NCBI GenBank assembly: GCA_040954595.2
Contig: CM082593.2
Span: forward strand, 5,704,001-5,768,000
DNA length: 64,000 nucleotides
Direction of reading: 5' to 3'
From: Balanoglossus misakiensis
Lineage: Eukaryota; Hemichordata
The first letter of the stretch is position 1. The number at the start of each line of letters is the position of its first letter. The translations under genes were made by a program, and so were the position numbers. The notes under the pieces are model-generated. The model made no database searches, was not told the origin of the DNA, and worked only from the letters and a program-made list of their open reading frames with translations. This document shows, piece after piece, positions 1-12,600 of this stretch.

Positions 1-2
1 CT

Positions 3-161
3 GCTTGATGACGTCGCACAGCTATATGTGTTTTGTAAAATGCAGAAAGGAAATTCGTTTTATAAGATGAGACAAAGTAACCATTGGCTATTCAAGCGTT
101 ATTGTAAATTTCTTAACCCAGCATTTTAGTCAGTTACATGAAGCTTGATGACGTCACACAG
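3..161 (+). repeat. 19-bp direct repeat pair flanking an intron 3' end
   Basis: Bases 3-21 and 143-161 are the same 19-mer with one mismatch (gcttgatgacgtcrcacag). The second copy lies inside the exon of IPMK copy 1 and encodes LDDVTQ. The first lies in sequence upstream of that exon's acceptor and would encode LDDVAQ. The bases that follow the two copies do not match. Confidence 0.7.
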
Positions 162-1250
162 AAGTTTAAGAAACCGTGCATCATGGATGTTAAAATTGGC
201 AGACGAGCTCACGTTCGGGACGCTTCTCAGAAGAAAAGACAAACCAGTACTTGGAAACATCCACATTTGGCAAAAATGGGCTTCCAGATCATTGGCATGA
301 GGGTAATGTAGGCCTATAGGCCCTAATTGAATTCAGTGGGAGAATAATCATGGTTTTCCTTATTATTACAGCCATGTACTAACAAATGAAATCTCTGTCA
401 TCTTTTTTTCTTCAGATTTATCATCCCTCCAAAGGTGACTATGTGGTGTTCGATAGAAGTTATGGACGAGAGTTAAGTGAAGATCAAACAATTCATGGTA
501 TGTAGGCCTATGAGTGTGCATTCACAGCATATTCCTCGTCACCCTTAGTACAATATGAATATAGGTCTGTATGTAGGCTGGTCGGTATGTCTGTCATGGA
601 ATTATGTGGACTTTAATGTAGTGGACGTCTCTCTCTCCATTTTTCATTTTTACCTGATTGTTTGTACTTAATACGTTTTCTTTCTTTTCGTTGTTTCAAC
701 AAAAGGTTTGGTGAGATACTTCAGCAACCGAAAGTGTTTTCGTTGTGATGTTGTACCGGCATTCATAAATCGCTTAGAGAAGATAGAGAACTGGTTCCAC
801 AAGCAAGATAAATACCACTTCGTGTCAAGTTCTTTGCTGTTTATCTATGAAGGAGAAACGGAATATGTTAATGATCGCATCCCTTCGCCGTTGACCCACG
901 CACCTCTCAGGAATGGCGCAAATGACGTCATATTAGATGCCGTGAACGATCGCGCAGTTTCAAATGGCGGAGACGAGAACCGTTCGGAGCATGCGCGTGC
1001 CTCTGTGGACGAATCAGGATCCGTCAGGGAAACCGTCACATCATCTCATTCTAACAGCTCACCTGATTTGATGGCTGAGCAGCAGCAGGAGGACTCCCTC
1101 ACCGACATCAGAATGATTGACTTTCCCCACGTTGTACCGTCTACATCAGTGGACGACGATTACCTGTACGGGCTGCGCAGACTCATAACTTACTTGAAGA
1201 CGTTGCTAATTCACGGAGCAGACTACCATCAACTCATTGAGCTGGACTGA
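130..1250 (+). CDS. IPMK: Inositol polyphosphate multikinase-like gene, copy 1 (3' part; 5' exons outside window)
   Basis: The last three coding exons of an inositol phosphate kinase are visible: 130-302, 416-497 and 706-1250, each bounded by AG/GT and joining in phase. The enzyme family phosphorylates inositol phosphates (IP3/IP4 to IP5) in nucleus and cytosol. The first exon carries the family PxxxDxKxG signature as PCIMDVKIG. The second encodes YHPSKGDYVVFDRSYGREL. The third has SSSLLFIYEGE and near its end DIRMIDFPHV, then DDDYLYGLRRLI, which are the IPMK C-terminal landmarks. The first two exon lengths (173 and 82 bp) and all intron phases equal those of the complete copy downstream, so the two are tandem duplicates. 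The acidic insert between SSLLF and DIRM is much shorter than in copy 2. The usual IDFAH reads IDFPH here, a change next to the metal-binding Asp. The ATP-binding Lys exon must lie before base 1. Confidence 0.88.
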
Positions 1251-4227
1251 AGACTCGCAAGTGCATTCCAATAATGCCTTTCTTGAATTCATTTACACAA
1301 AGCTGCCATGAGGCAAGGTATACACCTTCATTTTAATGAGAGAAAATTCTCAGATCGCGAAATTAAAGTTATAGGAAATACTTTCACACAAAACAGTATG
1401 AACAATTTTTACAGTCTTTATGTAGACACTAATATATACGTACATTTTTTCACATTTTACATGGCCATTAGCATTTTATATTGGAGTGTGACTGTCATAT
1501 TGCATGATTCACGAGTTTTCCCCTATAGTTTTACTACCTCATAAATTTTATTTAACAATAGGTCCTGGGTGAATTATTACAGAAACAAAACGCGAAGTAC
1601 CTGTCTGCACATTCAACGTTGATTTTAATTTTAGGTGCCAAATTATGTCATACACGCCCGATGTCGCCTTCAATTTCACTATGAAGCATTTTTATGACAC
1701 CAACCAGGAGCAAATGCACCATGTAAAAGCCAAAAGTTTCTTATTGCATCACACTTCAATGACGAACACTCATGCAAGACAAACATATGAAGTATTTTGA
1801 ATGGTCCAGTACTTTCTCGTAGGCTAGGCTGTAGTAACTCGAAATTGCAACTTACAACATAAAACTTCGGTTGTGTCATATCTTCAAGGCAACTCTTTTT
1901 TGCAATGGTGCTATGGTGGGTAAATAACAATTTTCATTCTAAAGACTATCTGGTTCATATCTATGCAGATACCATCCATTGTGCCTTCGTCTTAATCGTT
2001 CATCGGCGCCATGCAAACTATCTTATGAACTTTATGGAAGACAAACTTCAAGTTTTAAGTGTTGAATACTAGTAACTCAGTGCAGTACAGAGATAGTCGC
2101 TGTTCAGGAATGAATATTGTGTGATTTAGATTGTTAACGAGCAGCTACTTGTAGTGTACTGTTTGACAAACATTTACATTTGTAGTCCAGTGACTGTAAC
2201 ATTTCGACTTCCTGTTTAGCGACTGTTTCACTTCCGGTTTTCAAAATACACCAGATTCCAGCTTCAGCCTTTTGCAACAATTCAGTTCGAAGAGAGACCA
2301 AACGTGGTATTTGGATCTGTCGCCATGTACTCGGTGGTCTTCCGCGATTTTTTAACTCATGTTTCCCCCCCCCCCCCCGCTCCAGTTCGACAAATGGTCT
2401 TGCTCAGTGCGTGGCCACAATTTGGCTTGTGCGTAACTTCCGGCCATGATATTTACCTGTCAGTGAGAATCGGTACAAGCTTTTTCACGAGAAGACGATG
2501 CACAATCTGCAAAAAAAATATGATGGCATTAGAAAGTTAAGGTTCAAGCCAGTGTACGGATCATTTAGGAGCAAACTTATTTCACTTCAACTCGTTAATT
2601 CATTTCATTATTGTACAATTATGCAAAAATAATTTTGATTGTAATTTGTTATTTTAGTAATTTGTTACGGTGTATTTTCTAGTTTGTTCAATTTACAATG
2701 GTGCAATGGTATATGGGATGAGATACATGATAATCGTATCATTATTTGTGTTTTATCAATATTTTATGGCAATATTTTAGCAGATGCACGACTTAACAAA
2801 AAGATGATTTAAGGGAAGGTTTAAAAAAACTCATTGGTAACGTAAACAGTCATTCCGAAAGATCAAAGATTCTGAGTACCGACATTTTACAAGCAAAACA
2901 ATGCCATTGGAAAGCAAGCATTATCAATGTAAATGTTACGTGTTGGTCTACTTTCCGAGTATATGAATACATTCCCGAAGTTTTGTATACCGACGAGGCT
3001 TACATTTTGAGAGTTGAGAACAAATTTCCAGTTACTGACACACAGACGTGCCAGTGCATGTCTCGGTTTATTCAAACGAGAATGACAAAATGTTCATCGA
3101 TGTCGCGTTTAAACGTGTATTTTCAGAATCTTTACCTAACATTTTCAGACTGTGATTACTGAAAGAAAGTGTGAAATAAAAGGTTCCCTTCAGAGTTACA
3201 TTGAATGTATTTTAATATTATTACTTTGTTGTAATATACTGCACATATCAAAATGCTACGATTCCATGAAAAGCATTTTCCAGAAGAACAACTCACTGCC
3301 CGAAGTGCTAATTTGATTATCGAAAGATATAAATATGAGAGTTGTTGAACTCGGCTCACAGTCCCCAGACACGCGTCTACCATAAGATAGCGTACCATTC
3401 CGTCATCCCGGAATCCGTTTTACGTATGTCATGGTTTTCACACTGTGCACAGTATCCCGACAAAGCTTGAGTTTCGCCATGTATTTTAATGTAAACGTGA
3501 TATATTTTGAATCGATCATCGAAACCTTGTGTTTTGAATGTAACTGTCAATGGCAGCGGTTCCAACTGCTGTTCCTCATTGTCAGACGTAATGTAAACTA
3601 CCAGTCGTGTATTTATGGCAAGAACACTGTAATATGTAATTAGCAAATAAAAAGTAACAAGAAGCAGCGTAAGATGTATTTCTCGTCTTTCTGTGTGAGT
3701 TTTATGACTGAAACCGGGAACATCATATAGACGACTGCAGAAAATGGGTGCCCAGATTGCATTTATACCATAGAGGGCGCATGTCACGAATATGTTTTTT
3801 GACTGAGGACTCGTTTGTATCGAAATATTTGTGTGAAAAGTCGTCCACGGTCGTCTAGGGAGTGTTTATTTTTAACTTTTAATATTACAGTTCCTAAAGC
3901 ATCATGTAAACATATTAACGTTCAAATACAGTACCATACCTCGAGGTCATTTCATGTCAACCAATTACCCACGATGCACTTGTATCGGAAGTAAGGGGCT
4001 GTAGCAGACTAGACTGGTAATGGTGTGTGTTTTTGGGTGAAAATGGTCTAAAATGGGGTATGTGGTTTGTACTGGAGGCTGCACACCCACAAACTATCTC
4101 ATTGCAGAAATCTCCCCCGGGGATCCAGCCCTCGGCTAAGTAAGGAAACACGTACGCGACCATTCGATCATCAGACGAAAGGTATCAGACGACGGACGAT
4201 ACGATTTTCACAGTCTATGTCAGAAAT
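1251..4227. other. Intergenic DNA between the two IPMK copies
   Basis: About 3 kb separates the stop of IPMK copy 1 from the start codon of copy 2. It is AT-rich and only short, uncharacterised open frames are present. A 14-base C run lies at 2365-2378. AATAAA occurs at 3175-3180 but is far from the copy 1 stop, so no poly(A) site can be assigned. The promoter and 5' UTR of copy 2 should lie in the last few hundred bases, but I recognise no core promoter motif there. Confidence 0.6.
2365..2378. repeat. Poly-C tract (14 C)
   Basis: An uninterrupted run of 14 C in intergenic DNA. Such runs are length-unstable and error-prone in sequencing. Confidence 0.9.
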
Positions 4228-7200
4228 ATGGCCAGTGGTGGAGGATACGACGTCGCTTCGCCCGACAGAATACCGACCCCGCCCCTCCCCGAGGGATGCC
4301 TACCCCTGGAACATCAAGTTGCTGGACACTTTCACGGACGTGGCAAAACGAAAGCAGGTATTTCTGATCGTCCTATTTCAATTCTGTTGTAACCGTGTGC
4401 GAAGAGTGTCAGTCACTGAACTGTACAGTGAACTAATAGTAATCCTCCAAGCTAATACTAGGGAAATCTCAACGAGTAGAAAATAGCACACAAGGCCTTG
4501 CTACGAATTTAATTGAAATGTTAAAAATGGCTGTTTTCTTCCCAATATTAGTTACGTTTTATATTTTAACATGTTTCATCAAAACCTCTCTTTGCACGAC
4601 ATGAAATTCACACCCAGAAATATACAAGGCGTGCAGCGCCCTTGTTAATTATTGGCATGGCAATATCCTCATGTTAAAATCCAAATAACTACCGGTACTA
4701 CGTAATACGATCTTACTATATGATCATACTAAATTGAGATCCTCTTTTACAGTGCACGATAATATTGCTTGCACCTATATTAGCCGGATGTGTTTATTTC
4801 TGAAATTAGTACGTACATTTAAACTGATCAGCTTTTCTGTCGTTTGACCTTGCAATGACCACGATCAACACAGTGGCCGTAGCTGCAATGATTGTTGTAA
4901 TATTTGTGAAAATAAGACAGTGAATACCCAGTTTTCTTCAGTGTTCAGTGTGGTTTCAGCATTGATGCAAGATCGCTGCCTTACATCTGAGGTATTTTGC
5001 CTCTTTGACATTTCCCAGAAGTAAAAAAAAATATTCTACTCTACATGTAGAATTAGCGTGCTGGAGATTTCTATTTCAATCTATACAGTAACAGGAAAGT
5101 ATCATTTTCTGCTTGCCATAATGTCACTATTTGCAATGTTCTTAGGCTAACCATCACCTGCCCTTCCGAGTTATGTGACAGGATAATAGCGGACAACTAA
5201 AGAATTATTGACTGGTAAAATGACATTTTATGTGGCGAAGATCAGTAATAAGGACGTTCCATTTTGACATATAGAAAATCCATTGAGATCAATTTCCCCA
5301 TTTCCTGCCTTTGAATGAGTCGTGCAATTGAGGCGATTTCACTGGCGGCGTGACGTGGTGTCGTAAACGAGTACATTTTATCGCGTGTTAGCTTTGGGGC
5401 ACTGACTAAGCTGTATTTCCCAATCTGATTACAAGGATGCAACGAGCACTTAGTGCTGCACTGTAGTAGCAGTGGTGTCTTGCCCAGAATACTTTCATCA
5501 TGCGGCCAACGTTGTCTCTGCAATGTTTCATTTATAAAAAATTCATCGTTGGTGAGTCGGATTGCATTGAAATTATTCCTGAAAGCTCTTCATCCAGATT
5601 TATGCTGATCGAGTTCTGAATTTTTCAAAAAGCGTTCAGGTCAGTGGTTTTATGGGAACGGCTTGAAATAGTAAAATTGTACATTTCTGGTTTGCTTGCC
5701 ATACAAACTGGATGTTCGGTCTGTTGGTTGTAACATCATCAGTCAAGTTGATTAAATTTTTTAGAAGGAATGTATAATTATCTGGTAATTATGTGTGGTG
5801 ATCACTTTGGCAACCTGGATGACTTCACAGAGCTAATAATACTTAATAGGATTAAAGTAAGAATTATTAATTATTCAGACAGCTACTTTCAACACAAAAG
5901 GATTTCTATATTAAATTTCAAAAGCAATTAATTCTAGTCTAAGTAATAATGTGATGCGAAATTAACAGTAAACTCGAAATATTGTGCTCTCTCATAGGAA
6001 ATAGATTCTGTAAAAAAAACCCCACAAAAACATTTCTACAGAAAAGAATAACACGCATTGCGATAAAATTACTAGTTAATAAATCTATGATGTTAATTTT
6101 CAGTGACATTTTTGTAAGAAATTAGATTTGTGGTATCGAGGTCAAAAGAGGAAATTGTGAAGTCTATGTTCCTCTATATCTCTGCACTGACGATGGTTTA
6201 CTGTGAGTGATTCAAGTATATTAGGTTTGACCCAGAAACTCAATTACTCTTGCAGATTTTCTTCAGTAAATTGTAAGTCAGCTTAACCCCCAGGCAAGGA
6301 TTGGATTACACCCAGTCTGTCGTTTGCTGGGTTTTTCTAGTGTTACTATCTTCAATTACTGTTGCTGTCAATAGCTGCTATTTTACTGGTGTTCTTGGTC
6401 TGTCCGTGTCTCTCTTTCTCTGTCTGTCTGTCTGTCTGTCTGTCTGCTTTGCTCTCTGTCTCTCTTCTCTGTCTCAGGCTGTCTCTCTCTGTATCTCTCA
6501 CTCCCTCTCTCCCCTACCCCTCCCCCTCCCCCACCCACACACATTCACAGAAAATACCATGACTGACATAGCAGACTGACTGACACAGTAGATTAACCTT
6601 TGTACTGATTCGTATATCTCCACATTTACAGGTATGCTACAGTGCAAGGATAACACCCTACTGAAGCCTGTTCAACCGCCCCCTAGAGGTGACCAAGAGA
6701 AGAAATTCTTCAGTGACGTTTTTCGTGTCGGTCAAGACGACCCTGATCTGATCGCGATGCAAAGATTTCTCCCAAAGTACCTTGGAGTGTTTAAATCACC
6801 GCAGAACCCAGACAGTATCCTTTTGTAACGGGAGAGTTACATCTCAACTTGCGGGACTCCACCAACCTTGCACCATTCGCCCTGTTTGTGTACAAGCATG
6901 CATATGAAAATGCAACTTAATTTGTTTTGATTAGGCTATGCACAGAATTTCTCGAGAATGGCAATTTATTGTAAAGGCGGGGTTTCTATCAGTTCTCATA
7001 TCTTTCCTTGACAAACTTGTCAGTATCCTACCTGAAACTGGAAGACACCACTCGGCGATTTCACAAACCCTGTATCCTGGATGTGAAGATGGGATTGCAA
7101 GTTTATGAGAAAGGTACACCCCTAGACAAAGTGGAACTGGCCAGAAAGAAATATCCACCTCTGGACAAAGTGGGATTTCAGTTGCTCGGAATGAGGGTAA

Positions 7201-8615
7201 GTATTTACTGCTTTATCCTGAACATAGATTTTAATTCAAAGGGCAACAGTTCTGATGTTTTAGCCCAGTTACTCGCAGGGATTTATTCAGGGAACGTAGA
7301 GAAAAACTAATATGCTGGAATATGAACACCTTCACTTCTTCCCCCCTCCAAAGAATCCAACTTTGGTTTAGTCCTGTGGTTGTCAATTCTGAGGAAAGAC
7401 CAATACACAGTGAAATGGGGTGAAAAGGTTTCAATAACACAGTGCCTTCAAACAGTGGAAATAATTTCTATTTTTTTCTGTCAGATTTATCATCCCTCCA
7501 TTGATGAGTATGTGTTCTATGACAAGACATATGGAAGAAGTCTTGACGAAGATGGAGTTATTGAAGGTAAGTGATTTCAGTAGTTGGACATTTGGTGGTG
7601 TCACACGCTTAGCATGATTACTGTAATTGTATTATTGATGGGGCACCGAAGTTGCAAGTAACATACTGAAGTCAACTGCTTGGATTGTTACTATATACCC
7701 ATGCAATGTAAAGCACACATTAAGTGTTAATAAATCGATCTTCCTTGTGATTTGTTGATGGCAGGTCTCGCGAGGTATTTGAACAGCGACGAAGAACTGC
7801 GATCCGACGTCATCCCGGCCTTCATCAAAAAACTGGAAGAGCTCCTGGACTGGTTCGAGACTCAGACCAAGTACCATTTCTTCTCGAGTTCGCTGCTGTT
7901 TGTCTACGAAGGCGAGGTGGTTTCGTCGTCGTCCGACGAAGAAGACGATCGTGAAGACGCCTACGCCCGCTACGGCTCGAACATCGTCAGCTACTCGGAA
8001 CTGGAGATGAAGGACTCTGACGCCAGAGAATCAAAGCTCGGTAGAGCGAGGGCACCATTGCTTCTGCCGCGGCCACCGGGGAAGAATCGCGGCGCTCCTG
8101 TATCCGTGACAACAGTCTCCATGGCAACAAGTAAAGGCAGGGAACAGAATGGGGAGAAATTATCGAACGGTCCTAATGATACAGAGGAAGGTGCCACTGG
8201 TTATTCGAAAAACAAAAGTAGTCAGGAAAAGTTAGCAATCCAGGAACTGAACGGAAATAGCCAAAAGGATTACCGGGGACTCACGGTTGCGGAAATGAGG
8301 GCCAAACAGGAAAAGAAACTGGGACCACCCACGGTGACTTCACCCCTTGCGGCAAACAAAGACTCTGATTGGTCAGTTCCTGGCCCATGTGACTCTCACC
8401 CACCAATCAGCAACTCTGATTTAACTATGCAGGCCTGTGCGCTGGAGCCGGCCAATCCAATCACTTGTACCATCAATGAAGACCTGGTGGACGTTAGGAT
8501 GATTGACTTTGCTCATGTCATCCGGTCGGACGTCAAAGACGAAAGTTACATGTTTGGACTCAAGCGACTCATTCAGCATTTTAAAACTTTAAATATTTGC
8601 GGCTTTGAGTATTAA
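4228..8615 (+). CDS. IPMK: Inositol polyphosphate multikinase, copy 2 (complete, five coding exons)
   Basis: Exons 4228-4357, 6632-6814, 7024-7196, 7485-7566 and 7765-8615 join in phase to 472 aa. The product is an inositol phosphate kinase, expected to phosphorylate IP3 and IP4. Exon 1 was recognised from LPLEHQVAGHFHGRG (about residues 25-39), the counterpart of vertebrate IPMK HQVAGH. Its ATG has a favourable context (A at -3, G at +4) and an in-frame stop at 4141 upstream. Exon 2 gives TLLKPVQPPPRG with the ATP-binding Lys at 55, and FLPKYLGVF. Exon 3 has PCILDVKMG (120-128). Exon 5 has SSLLFVYEG (231-239) and DVRMIDFAHV (432-441), whose Asp437 is the expected metal ligand, then GLKRLI. 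Residues about 240-425 are a hydrophilic, Ser/Asp/Glu-rich insert, longer than in copy 1. The DVRMIDFAHV form favours IPMK over IP6K. Confidence 0.93.
6399..6545 (+). repeat. TCTG microsatellite and pyrimidine-rich tract in IPMK copy 2 intron 1
   Basis: A (TCTG)n run at about 6418-6446 continues into a C/T-rich stretch with TCTC and CCCTCC blocks. It ends about 90 bases before the acceptor of exon 2 (exon start 6632). The open frames through it are low-complexity artefacts. Confidence 0.85.
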
Positions 8616-9690
8616 TGGTGCTTCATAGTCAATATCCAACGCTGAACATTTTTCTGTCAGTGTTTTTCTTTAATCTCTTACTCATGCCAATTATACCAAA
8701 ATTCAGCATTCAGTTCTTCCATTTTGGTGCATACCACTTTGAATTCGCATTTGGTGACAATGCAAAAAATTTCACCATCATAGCTATGTTTATATGAGGT
8801 TAAGTGATGCCCAAAGTTATACTTTCAGCTGTTACACTTCACATGTCACATGCCTTGCAGTCTCAGACGAGTATGGATTTTCAGTGAACTAATACTTTGG
8901 CAGCTGTTCGACTTTTGCTCACAGCTTGTTGCTAGGAAACCAGCGAGATGTTTTCTACATCCTGTGCGATCGTCAATTGTCTACCTCACTGAATAAAAGT
9001 AGTGAATTCCTTGCTGCTGGTGCAGAATATACATCTGTTTACTGATGTTTGGCACTTCTAACACTGCAGATTTTTTATGTGCTTTTTGCAAGTCTTCAAG
9101 AGAAACATTTGAAAATCTAACCCCAAGGTTTTTTAAAATAAAACTTTTACCTGCGTATAAAGACTAGGCAGTACAGTGTTTTAGCTTTTTTATCTATTTC
9201 ATTTATGTTGAATATAGGGGTAAAGTGTCGTGATTGGGTCAAGTTCAAAAGAGTGTGGTAAAACTTAGTCATTTCATGCCAGTCAAAAGTTGTTTCAACA
9301 CAGCTATGACAGTACAATGAACAATCAATCAGTCTGCTTCACTTCATTGATGCGTGTGTGACACTGTGTGTGTGTGGAAGTATGAATAGAAATGACAATC
9401 AATAAATTTTAATTTTTTATTTCTAATTTCCAATGACTTCATGTGTGATATATTCCCAGATAATGATCCCGAAAGCCTTATGGTCTCATTTCGATTGAGC
9501 TATAATCTACATCTCCTCTCTGTGAGTACGAGCGCCATCTACAGTTGAAAACTAGTTAAAGGTCAAACACGGAAGAGGTGACCTCAGGTCACGTGACCGC
9601 CCTTTTCCATGTGCGTGAACTCTCTGACGTGTTTCATGTCGATCTTTCCCCGATTTTTTCGCTAAAAAATCGTCAGTTACTCTACCCCTC
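8616..9690. other. IPMK copy 2 3' flank and DDX21 upstream region
   Basis: There is no coding sequence here. AATAAA at about 8992-8997 (in gaataaaagt), some 380 bases after the IPMK stop, is the best candidate poly(A) signal. A short TG-rich run lies near 9354-9376. The DDX21 promoter and 5' UTR should lie towards 9690. I see no clear TATA box. Confidence 0.5.
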
Positions 9691-12600
9691 ATGCCCGCTC
9701 AAGTGGTCGAGACAATGGAGGAAGATATCAAGGACCAGAAAATTCAATCGGACGAGGAAGTCGGCGTGAAGAAAGTGAAAAAATCGAAGAAAGATAAGGA
9801 CAAGGTAGGAAAAAAATACGCGTATGATACATATGAGGGACAATCTGTTGTGCAATTCACTGATCTTCCAGCCGGCGAGATCTTTAAGGAGATGCCAGTG
9901 GTTTCCGCCAGTAGCTCCAAATTACTCAAGACGCAATGATCTATAAGTGTAACCTTTCTTGAAAGGGTGATAGTCCGCCTGGCGTTGGACTTCGGTTGTG
10001 AATGATGAACCATAGGATCAGGCTCGTATGCACGTGTGTGATGCATGCACACTGAAGAACCGGAAGTTGGAAGTTAACGTGGATGATCGTTGGTCGGTCC
10101 TGTTTAATGCCTGTGTTTCTACAACAGATAAATATAGATTGAGTATATATTGTGGCATTCCTCTCACTAGAAACCAAAGAAAGACAAAAAAGACAAAAAG
10201 AGCAAGAAAAGAAAACTTGAAGATGACGAAGAAACAGCAGTAGTCAAAACAAAAAAGAAGAAAGTGAAATCCGAGGAGAAAACTTCAAGTAAACCGGAAG
10301 AGGAAAATGGAACAAGTGTTGAGAGTAACCACGACAACAAAGTTGCAGTTACCAATGGCAACAGTGATAGCACAGATGAGGATGAGGTATGCAACAGGTT
10401 ATTAAAATGAGAAATATGGTTCTTTTGTCTGTGTTAGCAGACAAGACAGAATATGGCATGAATGTAATTTCTATTCCTGTATTTCTCTTACTTTTCTGCT
10501 CACAGCAATTATCACAGAAGGAGAGAGATGGGGCATTCAAAAAATTCAGATTGTCAGACAAGACAGTCAAGTTGTTGAGAGGTAAGATAAGATTGCAAAG
10601 AAATATTTTGGGGTTTATTCTGACATATGTTGATGGGTTAAACCTGTATTGAAGTAAAACCTGTATTGAAGTTGATGAAATTTAATATTCTCGGTATACA
10701 TGGACACTGATTCTGATCGTAACACATTTTTTATTGCTCCAGACCGTGGTGTGACGTATTTATTCCCCATACAAGCCAAAACCTTTGACTATGTCTATGA
10801 CGGCGATGACGTCATAGCCCAGGCTAGGACCGGCACAGGCAAGACGCTGGCGTTTGCCCTGCCCCTGATCGAGAATCTGCAAAATGTGGAACCCAGGGGA
10901 GGGCGCCCTCCCAAGGTGTTGGTGATGGCACCAACCAGAGAGCTTGCAAAACAGGTGAGTTTTGCGACAAGGAATTCTTTCCTGCTCAAGATGATTTTTC
11001 TAGAATGGTCAATTGGTGGCTGGTATAAAAGCTGCCAAGTTGTCATTCTGATGGTCGTATATTTTCCCACTGCAGATTTTGTCGGGTATAATGAATGCTA
11101 GTGTGTATATGTGTGATTTGTGATTTTCATGACAATACCCTTATAGTTTGTGTTGAAAATTTAATTCAGTTGCTGTTTATGTATTCCTCATTTACTAAAA
11201 CTTCCGTATTAAAGGGTAAGGAATTTCATAAGACAGACATTTTCAACCCAAATGCATACATGACACTAATTCACCTTTTCTGTTCCCCTCCAAGGTCTGT
11301 GAAGACTTTGAGTCGATGGGTCCGTACTTGTCAACTGTCTGCATATACGGAGGCACAGCGTATTGGCCACAAGAATCGGCCATCAGGCGCGGTGTTGACG
11401 TCGTCGTCGGCACTCCGGGAAGAATTCTGGATTACGTCAGGAAGAACACCTTGAACCTGAGTCAGTTGAAACACGTCGTCCTAGATGAAGTTGATCGAAT
11501 GTTGGACATGGGATTTACCGAAAGTGTGGAGGAAATATTATCAGCTGCATACAATCTAGGTAAGGCTAATTCATTGAAATGTCTTGTACAAAATGTAGTC
11601 AGTCATATTCTGCTAGCAACTGATCATTATATTTCTTCACAATCTAAATTGTTCATAGAGTTAATCTTTCTGCATCTACCATTTCTTTTAGATAGGAAGG
11701 CTTACTACAAATTTGATAAAAACTTACAGAAGTGTTGTCAGCTTAAATCAAAATTCAAATTTTCTTTACTTGAAAATATTGTTTTTAAATTGTTTGTATG
11801 TAGATGACGCTGGGGCTACCAATCCACAGACGTTGTTGTTCACTGCCACATTGCCTGACTGGGTCTACAAGACTTCTCAGAAGTACATGAAACCCAACAC
11901 CAAACGAGTGGATTTGATTGGTCAACAGAGAATGAAGGCTGCCACCACAGTTGAGGTGAGTGTGCATGGTTAACTATCCGACGTGCAATGCATTTTGGGC
12001 CAGGAGGAAAATTGGGGTCTTTACTCCTTATTGTGATATTTTGGCTTTTGAATGACATTGTAGCCGATATACGCCATGTTAGACAGGTTATGTCAGTTTC
12101 CTTTCATGTAAAATTTTTAAAGATGACTGTTTTACTATCGTTATTGAAAGCACTTTGGATGAAAACTAACTACGTCACTTTCTGTTTGTTACTGACAGCA
12201 CTTGGCCATCAGATGTCACTACAAAGAGAGGGCAGCGACTATGAGTGACGTGGTTCAGGTGTACAGTGGCAAACATGGCCGCTGTATGATCTTCTGTGAA
12301 ACCAAGAAGGAAGCCAACGAATTGGCCGTCAATTCCGGCATTCGGGTCGACGTTCAAGTACTCCATGGCGACATCGCGCAGAACCAGAGAGAAATTACAC
12401 TTCAGGTAATTGTTTTTTTCATTCTATCTGGGAAGTGAAACACCTCAAGTCCCTGAAAATATTTCTTGTGAAATTTCACTTTCATGGTTGTATTGTAGAG
12501 GCCATTGTGAGTCGGTTTTCAAAATGCTAACTACACAACTTGTGATGATGTCACCATTTTTGATGAGATGCACACTCAGATTGTGATAATGACAATCCTG

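Noticed and set aside
3377-3787. 136-aa minus-strand open frame between the IPMK copies
   Set aside because: It resembles no family I know, has low-complexity hydrophobic stretches, and lacks supporting splice sites or neighbours.
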